From contig PDIM01010271.1 in assembly GCA_002811675.1 (NCBI GenBank), positions 56,728-79,332 of the forward strand: DNA of 22,605 bases. The letters are read 5' to 3'. The position numbers were made by a program, and so were the translations under genes. Positions 9,073 through 18,300 of this stretch are shown in pieces. This stretch comes from Ichthyosporea sp. XGB-2017a. Lineage: Eukaryota > Opisthokonta > Ichthyosporea. The notes beneath the pieces are model-generated. The model was not told the DNA's origin, searched no databases, and saw only the letters and a list, made by a program, of their open reading frames with translations. Each line of letters begins with the position of its first letter. The stretch's first letter is position 1.

Positions 9073-9099
9073 ATAAACCTGTCTGATCCTCGTGTCTGA

Positions 9100-9106
9100 T
9101 GAGTCA
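9100..9106. promoter_or_regulatory. Candidate bZIP (AP-1/Gcn4-type) site TGAGTCA
   Basis: TGAGTCA is the reverse complement of the heptamer at 8822, so the shared upstream region carries the same site twice. This copy is 230 bp from the plus-strand start codon. Confidence 0.4.
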
Positions 9107-9291
9107 AGTCCCTTGCTGGCTTTTTATTTGTGCCAGAATTTTGTTTACTTTTTTATATTCAAAAACAATAATGTATCTTTTATTGCTAATTTCTCATTTT
9201 TTCATTTTGCATAACCTTTGTTTTTCTTTTCATTTTTGATAAAAGCAATCAGTTTCTTCTGTGGTGTGTTGCTAACCTCATAAGACTCATA

Positions 9292-9301
9292 TATTTATAA
9301 A
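9292..9301 (+). promoter_or_regulatory. TATA-like element before the giant membrane-protein gene
   Basis: TATTTATAAA lies 35-44 bp upstream of the ATG at 9336. If used as a TATA box with a start about 25-30 bp downstream, the mRNA leader would be only about 5-20 nt. An alternative is an upstream start, with this sequence lying inside the leader. Confidence 0.4.
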
Positions 9302-9335
9302 GCCAATGCCCAAGAAGTGAAGAGGAAAGGAGCAA

Positions 9336-12300
9336 ATGGATGGGATGGATTCTGGGGCCAATGGGGAGGAAGCTAGTTCTGTACGGGACTATAGGAGTAG
9401 GGATGGGGAAGTGCAAGGGTCAACTGGGGGGGAGGTGGAGGTGGAGTGGAACGGGGCCAGGGAAGATGATAATGAAGAGGGGAATGGAGAGGCAGAGGGG
9501 ATGGGGGAGGCGGAGGGAGGAAGTGTAGATGTCAAAATTGTGGAGATAGGAGAGGAGGAGAGTGAGGAAAGGGTGGTGTTTGAAAGTACGGATGATACTG
9601 AGGAGAAGAGGGAGAAGAAGATTAAGAGGATAGGAATGAGAAATCTGTGGAAGAGAGCCTCTCGAAAGGTTCTTCCTTCTTCCAGGAGCCAAACAGATAT
9701 ATATGCTCAGAAAGCCAAAGGAGAAAATGCCAATGTGTTTGAAACAAATAATAATGATGACCCGTTGGTGGTCTTAGAGTCTGACAACTTGAAGAGCAAA
9801 GAAAATAAGAAGGAATTGGAGAAGAGAATAGGAGACGTAGTGGATTTGTATGTCGGAGCCAAGAGCCACTCCCTTCTGCGAGAACCGGGGATGCGTAACG
9901 AAGAAAAAGACTGGGATGTTAGGATACATGGGGGCGATGGGGTGGGGGGCCTTCTTAGAGAGGGTAAGAAGGCTTTCAAGTGGCTACATTCAGTGACTAT
10001 TGAAGGGGATGACGCTGGTCATGTTGTTCATCCTTCTTGGAAAAAGATGAGACGTCGACTGGCGGCATGTGCCTATCTGTTATTCATTTTCTGTTTGTAC
10101 GTATCACTAGTTTGGCTCATTTATGATTTGTCGCAGGTAAAACATACAGGGGAAATTACAGTTAAAGGAAGGGGTATTCACGCTGACTTTGATGAGTGCG
10201 GAGTATCAGTGAAGCATGCTCCACCAGAAATGGGGTTGGATCCTGATTCTGTGAAATTTTCGTACGCATTTGATCGAAGACTTTCTTTTGATGAACCCGA
10301 AGTGTCGCCAGCCGAGCCACTTCTTTTTTCTGTTCGTGCTAGAGGAAGTTTTGGAGATTTTGTTGCTTGCACCGTTGTAGTGTATATTCCATACGACAGA
10401 AGTTCACAGCTAAATATTACACTAACATTTTTAGATGAAAATGTAAGTGCATTACATATTGATTTACCTCCAACGCTTAATCCTAACAGTGCTGTAGATT
10501 CAGCATTTAGATCTCAGTTCAATATACGGGGTTCTATTTTCCAGGTGAGCATCGCCAGCCTGGCTTTGGGAAGGGAATATATCTTTCAGGAGTTTAATAC
10601 TGTACTTTCTGAAGGGACAGTAGACATTGGGCAATTGTTCATTGGGAGTGCAAGTGATATCAGCAAGGCAGCACTGATCAATATAGACACTGCTAGTGGT
10701 GATGTAAATATATTAGTTGCCTCTGCAGCGAAACTTCTGTTGCATTTTCAAATTGATCGTCCTCTGCTGTGCACCCCTTCTCTAAACTGGATTGACCCTC
10801 ATGCTTATTGCGAGCGTGTACGGACAGCAGCGTCAACATCTATGGCCTACGATTCCTTTCAAAACTGCTCGGGTAAGATTCAGTCTACATTCTTTTCCAA
10901 TGTTAATGACACACAGGTGCCTGTTGACGCTTGGTTTACCTTAACACTATTTGTCCACTCTGGAAGTGTTTCTATTAACGGAAAGAGCGGGAAGACGAAA
11001 TATGTAGACCCTTCAAACGAATTAAAAGAGTTATCAGTGGAAAATGAAAACTATGAGTACGAATCCAAAGTAGATCCCCATTTGGAAGGCAGTATAAACT
11101 TGGCGTATGAAGATATCAAAGAAAGCACATATCAGAATTTTCTTTACTCTATTCGACTTGTTCATTTCCAAAATTCATTTCAAAGTCGAGAAGGGCATCT
11201 TTATCAGGTATCTAACATACCGTCCTATATATCTCTACCTTACGCATTTGTGGCCACCTTTTCATTTGCCACATATACAGGATTATTGCAAACATTTCAC
11301 GGACGCGTTTATCCTGCGATTTGCAATGTACCACCCATTTACAATTCCACAGATGTGTCTGAATACACCAGTGCTCTGGCATCACACGCAATATCTAGTT
11401 CTCTTCCCTCAGGCCTAGGATCTCCATATGTAGCTCGTTTCATTTCTCTTACAGATATTACACGGTTTTTAACCTACCGCGGTCCTACTTTCAATTTCAT
11501 TCAATATCGAACACAGGAGTTAAGTCAGAATGAACTACCCACCCTTTATCTTGCTCTGGCATTCTCGTTCTTTGTAGCAATTCTAGGCTCGTCCCTGCTA
11601 ATGTGGATTTTGCTGACCATATTTTATAATTACTGCGAGGGAATGGTAATGGATAAAGATAGGGCGGATAAGTTTAACTATGTTCATAAACATCGACAGG
11701 GACTTTACAAAGAAAAATTTCATTCCGCATACGAGCTGAAAAAGCACCGTAACTTACTTACGTTTGCCCTTAAAGTTCCCTTAAGTATTCCAGTGTTAGT
11801 AGAGTTAATATATTTGGAGGCTCGGCGCTATTGGCTGAGCAGTATTAATGCATTTGTAAATAAGCATTGTACCCTAGTTAACGATTCTCTCGGATCCATT
11901 GGAAAACGTTCTACGCCTACCGGAAGCTTCTTTCTTGCTCATATGTACTTTTGCGCGCGCAATCGCATCCCGAGAGAAAGTATTAACTATATGCTAAAAC
12001 ATTTAGAGCAACGGCATGTGTATCTTAAGCCAAGCTACGAGGCCGGTAAAACAGAAACCTACCGAGGGATCGGCATAAATGCAAAAAATAGCACAAATAC
12101 CACGTCCATGAGCAACGAATTCCCGGAGTTATCTTATGAAGGGAGTCTAGGGCGCTTCCTTACCGAATATTATACTCTTACTGGAAGCTTAGACGATCAA
12201 GTGTCGGTTAATGAGTTTCATGATGCCTATAGCAAGTATTGCCAAAAACATCATCTAGTTCAGATGAAATTGACAGATGAAATGCTGATAACCCTTCACT

Positions 12301-15300
12301 GCCCTCGTATACAAACAAATGAATATGTATTAGAAAATATTCTTTTGAATAGGACGACATTTTCAGATAGAATCGGCACTTACAAAAAGAAAATTAGTGT
12401 ACCAATGCAACTCGGATTGATAATTATTCAATTTATACTTGTTGCCTTGACTCCAATTCCAGCTCTGTCAATTGTGGACTTTTTGTCTACGCATGCAGCG
12501 AGATCGCAAGAAGAGACAAATGCCATGAAACCAGGACTTTCATACATTATGAGCGACGAAAACACCGACAGCTTTGCATATGCACGAATCCCTTTGGACA
12601 TTTCTATGTTTTTCTTTTTTTGTGTTGGCTTTATTGAGGCTATTTTTCATAATGTAATTGAGTACGGGGAAACATCTAAAGCATTTTATTTTGATTCTGA
12701 TGTCCTCAACGCCTTTCAAAAGGTCGATATATCTAGGCAAAAGAATTCATTTTGGCACCGTTTTCGAAAAGTCAATCAAGCACTGTATAGTTTTGGTTTT
12801 TTGGGCTATTGCTGGTTATATTTCGCCATTCTTGTGATGTACATTCAGTGGATTTTCCTTGAAGTATATGTCACACCTTCAACATTCCTTCCAATTGCAA
12901 CAGCAATTGTTACCCTTGCTTCTTATTGTATAAAAAAGAACAATGCGATGCAACAAGATGCATCAAAGTTAAAAGCTTATTGTGTCGAGCAAATCGGTTT
13001 TTACATTGACTCTATGCAAAAAGCAAATAGACCTAAAGAAGGGGTGGATAGTGATGGTTCGCAATTAGTTGAAAAAGCTCTCAAGGAAAGAATGGAGACT
13101 CTTTCGAATACCGGGTTTCTGGGTACTCCCCAAATGTCAGTAAAGCTCCAAAAGATGGCCGAAGGTTACCAAGAAAGTATTGCAGAATTTCTCTCGTCAA
13201 AAAAACAAGATCGCTCAGTTTGGAAATTTTTTTTGTCGTTGCTGTTGAGTGACGTAGGTTCAACCTTCCAAAGTATCACGGATTTGTTTCGAGGCGCTTC
13301 TTCTACAGACGCCTTTGTTGAGAGACTTAATGCTTTTGTTCTTTTGTGTTGGTACACTGAGCTTCCTGAAGCTTTGAATGTATTCGCAAACGTTCATAAA
13401 TACCTTCTGCAGTGGGAAGATAGTCTTTTATCTAAGCAGCAAATTGTTGAGCGAGAAAGAATAATCTACCGTCTTTTGGAATCTCTTCATGCAGGATATA
13501 GTGATTCCCTCTGGCACTTTATTTCAAGAATTTATCATTCTTCCGCTTTTTTGGGGGTTCCAACCCAGTATTTGTCAGTATATTTTAAAGGTCGTAGCTG
13601 TCGCATATTAAATGCATCTGGTAAAAGCCCTGCGAGATATTCGCGGTCAGCATTTGTATCAGATTTGATTTTGTTAAATACATTGCACAGTGTTACTGGT
13701 TCGGAGGCCGAGAAGAAAATCGTGTGTATCTTGTTTCATCCCTTGAAAAGCAGTTTAGGCGAGCTTAATGAATTTGAGGAAGCGAGTCTCGGATTATCGG
13801 CTAACTTTTTTAGCTGCCTTAGCGGCGTATTTTTGCAACACATTGTTGAGATGAAGACGGCTATGAAAATTATTAATGTTGATTTGGGAATTACTACTAC
13901 GTCACTGGACACACTTGAAGATGAAACAGTCAAACCTATGGTTATTCTTGAGGCTTTGCAGCACATTGCTAAGCCTATTTCCTTTGCAAGTGTAATTTCA
14001 CATTATTGTGACTATGCACTTGCAAGAGAAATTGCAGTTTTCATAAATGCAGTGCTATTTAAACAAGCAAGTGGTATTGCAGCCATGCGACTTTCACATC
14101 TTGCCAAAAGTTTCAATTGTCCTCCTTCTTCAATTAAAGCGATTCTTTATCTTTTTGCCGATCGTTATGCAATGGCTATTGAGCAAATGACTACATTTAT
14201 TTCAGGGGTAGACAGGAAAAGGGCCAATAATGTTGCTTGCTCCTTACTTCGCATATCAACATCAGAAAATATTAGCGTCGTACAGTATGCTCTTTTAAAT
14301 GTCCGCGAAGAGATGAGTGTCAACTTCTTTACACCTTCTTCCAATATCAATTCAAATGCTAAAGTAGCGTTATTCAATGCCAAGCAGCTGGCCCATGGTG
14401 TTATAGAGTTTCAAAAATGTATTTCGTCATGCTGTAACTTGTGGGAGGGGGTACAAGCATCTTCCAAGCCTGAAGAGTGCTATAAAGCCGCTATTCGTCG
14501 GGCGATTAAGGGATTCAGTACATTTTTGGATCAGCTAGGTGCATTTTTGTTGCTTCATGCCATTTCCAACTCGACCCCCGTGATACGGTACAATTGTCTT
14601 TCGCTATTTGTGCCAGATGAAGGAATACTAAAAATTTTAATCCCTGAAGAACAACATAGTACTGGAACACCAGATATGTTCTGGTCTAATCTAGGTCAAG
14701 TATTTTTTGGCGATAGCTTTTCGGGGAAAGCGCTAATGTGCAGCGCAATATTCCTGTCTCCATTTAGCACTTTCAGTTCCCAGCGGTTATTTACCCTCAC
14801 AGAATACGCAAACTATTTGAGAGCTGACAAGGATTTTATCCTTACAATGTACTCACTTAGGATGCATATATTATCTGTTGGAATCAACGATGAGGTAATC
14901 AAAGAATGTTCAAGTATTTTTGAAACAAAACTCGATTTTTCCTATAAAAGGAGTTTCCGAAAGATGCTATTGCGTGTATCAAAAAACAACCTAACGAGCG
15001 AAAATAGCATGAGCATGCTGTGCAATAGCCTTGGCATTTCTTGGGAAACTTTAGGTCCTTTACTTTGTGATTCGGAAGCTAAGGGATCTGTTAGTTACTT
15101 GACTATTCGTAAGAGCTTTGACTTGTTATTTGAAAAAGAATCCCCCTTAAGAGCCATCAAAAACATCGGCATTGATGGACAAACAAGCCCTTTTTCTGTG
15201 ATTTCCTCTGCATTTCACGAGATGTTTCCGCAAAACCATTCTTTAAGCCGTGTATTTGTTTCACTCTCCCCATTCATATTCAAGCAACTAGAATTTCTTC

Positions 15301-18300
15301 AGAGAAACATGGACAATAAGATCATTGCGGATATTTGGCACCAAAATTGCCATCTCAAAAAGAGTGATTTTCAGCTGCTAACCTCATTGTTAAACGTAGT
15401 AGAATTCTGCAATGCACTTCAGACACGGCGATTGACCCGTGGAAGGAGCAAAGGCCTTTTGGCCACTGAGTTAAAGCACAAGAATATAAGCTACTCTATA
15501 GCCAAGCTAGCTCAAATACTAAATGTGAACCATTCTATTGTCAAATGTGCATGCGCTATTCATTATGACAACATTGTCTTGTATCAAGTATTTCTTCAAG
15601 AAGCCGCGGAAAGCTTTGGAATGCATACAGAAAAAGCAAAACTTCTTATTCATATTTCAACCGGCGATATTAAAGATATTGGAGACCCATTACACTTATT
15701 GGGCGTTCCTTCGGAAGCCGTTAGTGCAATCTTTGCAATCTCCAATGGCCGATACTCTTCAATTCAAACAAGTCTATCATTATTAGGGAACGTGCTTAGT
15801 TTGTCTAAGAAAGAGCAAAGCATCATAGCTGATACGCTTTCAGCATATCATCATCAAAAATCAGACTTTACATTCTTCAGCAGTTTTTTTGGAATGAAAT
15901 CGTCCTTTGTATGTGGGCTAAGCCAGCTGTTCTACACAGCGAATCATGTATTCTGCTATCGATATCCTTCGCAACTAGCAGCAGGACTTCAATTTGCTAG
16001 TGATGTTGGATTTGGCAATCTAATGGACTTCGTAAGTGGCCATGGAAGTGCCATGGCTGCTTATCTTTTACAGCGAGGATATCCCTCGCATTTATTTAGA
16101 GTTTCTCAGTTTCTGCTCAAGTCTCGGCGAAGAACAGGAGCATTTGCATCCCTGACCATGGATGACTTCAATGCATTGGCCCTTGTTGTGCATCCGGATT
16201 TTGTTGGTCTACCAAGACTTTTGGGTGAAATATATTGCGCAGGAAGAGCAGCCGCAATGAACATGGAAAATATGCTTGTATCCCCCTCACGATACTTCAC
16301 TGCATTTTCCAAAATGACAAATATTGGTCAGAAAGAGTTGTTTTATCTTTTCGAATTTTGCGCAGCTAATTTTAGCAAAGGGATTCCACACTGTTTGCGC
16401 TCATTTAAAGATGCATTTTCTGAAACATGCCTAAAGAGTATTGAGCACGAGGGACAGCTAATCAAACTGTTGTGTTTAATATACTCCCTTGCCCGAACCG
16501 ATGACTGCCGATGCTTTATGAGCTTGTGTGAATTAAGCAATTTTGGAACTTTGTGCTGCGAAATCTTAAAGTGCTGTGATTTTGTTTATCGGTTGCAATT
16601 TATTGAGCTCCAATCGAGAGAATGTGATATAGAAGACTTCATGACATTGATCGATATCAGTCAAGGCTATCTTGGCAGCGTGGAAACAAACCGAGTTGAG
16701 TTTCTTGCGGACATATTTTGTACTTGCAGAGAGGGTTTACTAACGCTTATGTCACTGCTGTCCTTCCAGGTAGCGGAAGATAAACGGTGTCTTCTGGTTT
16801 GGGTGGAGCATTTTTTTGACTCCTATGGTGTTACTCTTTCCGTTGGTATAGGGTTCTTGAGTTTACTCAATCTAAAATACTGTTCAATTGAACAACAAAA
16901 AGAGTTAATTAACAGGGTTTGTGAAAGTATTTGTTCTAAAACATCTTTGTCTTATACAGTGCTAAAGCACATTCTTTTAGTGGCACGCAATGATTTTTCG
17001 CAAAGTGTGGAGTTTTTTGCGTCTCTGCATGTGCCAGAAGGAATTGGTAGGGCCCTGAGAGTAAGCTCAATTATAGATGAAGAAAGAAGGCGGGGGCAAT
17101 TTGAAGAATTTATTAGCTATAACAGGATAAGAAATCTCATAAAACCACTTTATGACGCATTGAACATTCCAGAGCGAATGGCCATTCTACTGGTGGGAGC
17201 TTGTAGCGGCAATTTGGAGGCATTCACAAATTTTGTTTGTTTTCCCCTTGAAGATAGTAAAGGAAGCACACTCGAACCATCGAAAGCCATCTTTCTTTTA
17301 TCTATAGCTACTGACAGTGACCTGCTTTTGCATACATCGGCGAATTACCGGTCTCCCTTTTTATCCCCTTCCAATGTTGCGAAACACGTCAACTCACACG
17401 AAGTCGATACTGGATTTGATATTCATGGGTTGCACAAGTATACGCACAAAGGGGAAACATCCCATCCAATTCTTGAAACAGTCTTGAGCGATATCTGTGG
17501 TGATGAGGAGAAAAAAAGATGTCTATTGGCCCTTGTTGCTGTTATTTGCAATTGGTATAGAGGAGACTTAAGTAAGTTCGTAAGCTCACTCCTTTCGAAA
17601 CTTTACAGAGTTGACCAAGAAGCGAAACCTGTACCAGCAAGTGACTTTGGAGATATGGTGGATATATTTTCGGCTATTTTAAGTACCAAAAGACCCGGTA
17701 AAGTTTGTATATCATGCGAAAAAATGAGGTCATTTTTTAAGCACACAGGCCTTCAAAGAGAAAACTCTCTTAAAACAGTAACGTCTTTGGTTGCAGCTAT
17801 CGTCACACCAACTAAAGCAAGAATATGCTCTCTCTTTCAGGCTGAAATGCCCGAAAAGCCATTCGGTAAAATTCGAGGCTTTCTATGTGGACAGTTTGAT
17901 TTTAAACGAGGGGAACCACTTGTTACTTCTCTGTTTAAAAATCTTTCACTACCTAGCACAAATGTACTTCTATCGTTTATTTATCGACGAATGTCACAGT
18001 TTCTTCTGTGTTTGGACGATCCTGAGCTTAAGCTGCCACAGACTACGAGGTCGAAGCTGGATCTTATCAAATTGCTACTTAGATGGTACGTGCAAGAAAG
18101 TCCGCTATCTACCTCAGAAATGAAAAGGCTTGCCAGCAATCTCGCCAACATATATACAAGAAACGCCAAGGATCAACTGGAAGTCGGAGGAAATTCTACC
18201 TTGGTAGCTTCTATAACATCTCTCATGAGTATATATATAATGAAATTTGAGAGTCTTGTAGAGTACTTCAAGCTTGATACTACCAAACATGGTGATAAAG

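Larger units (their letters stand above)
8495..9335. promoter_or_regulatory. Shared upstream region of two divergent genes
   Basis: This 841-bp stretch lies between two start codons pointing away from each other, so it probably carries both promoters. No convincing coding sequence is present: an open stretch at 8688-8981 begins without an ATG. It contains two bZIP-type heptamers (8822-8828 and 9100-9106), two E-box palindromes (8912-8919 and 9067-9072) and a TATA-like element at 9292. A C-rich tract lies at about 9042-9066. Next to the minus-strand start, 8527-8544 is AT-rich (AATAAATAAATAAT), which could serve as a weak TATA-like element in that direction. Confidence 0.6.
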
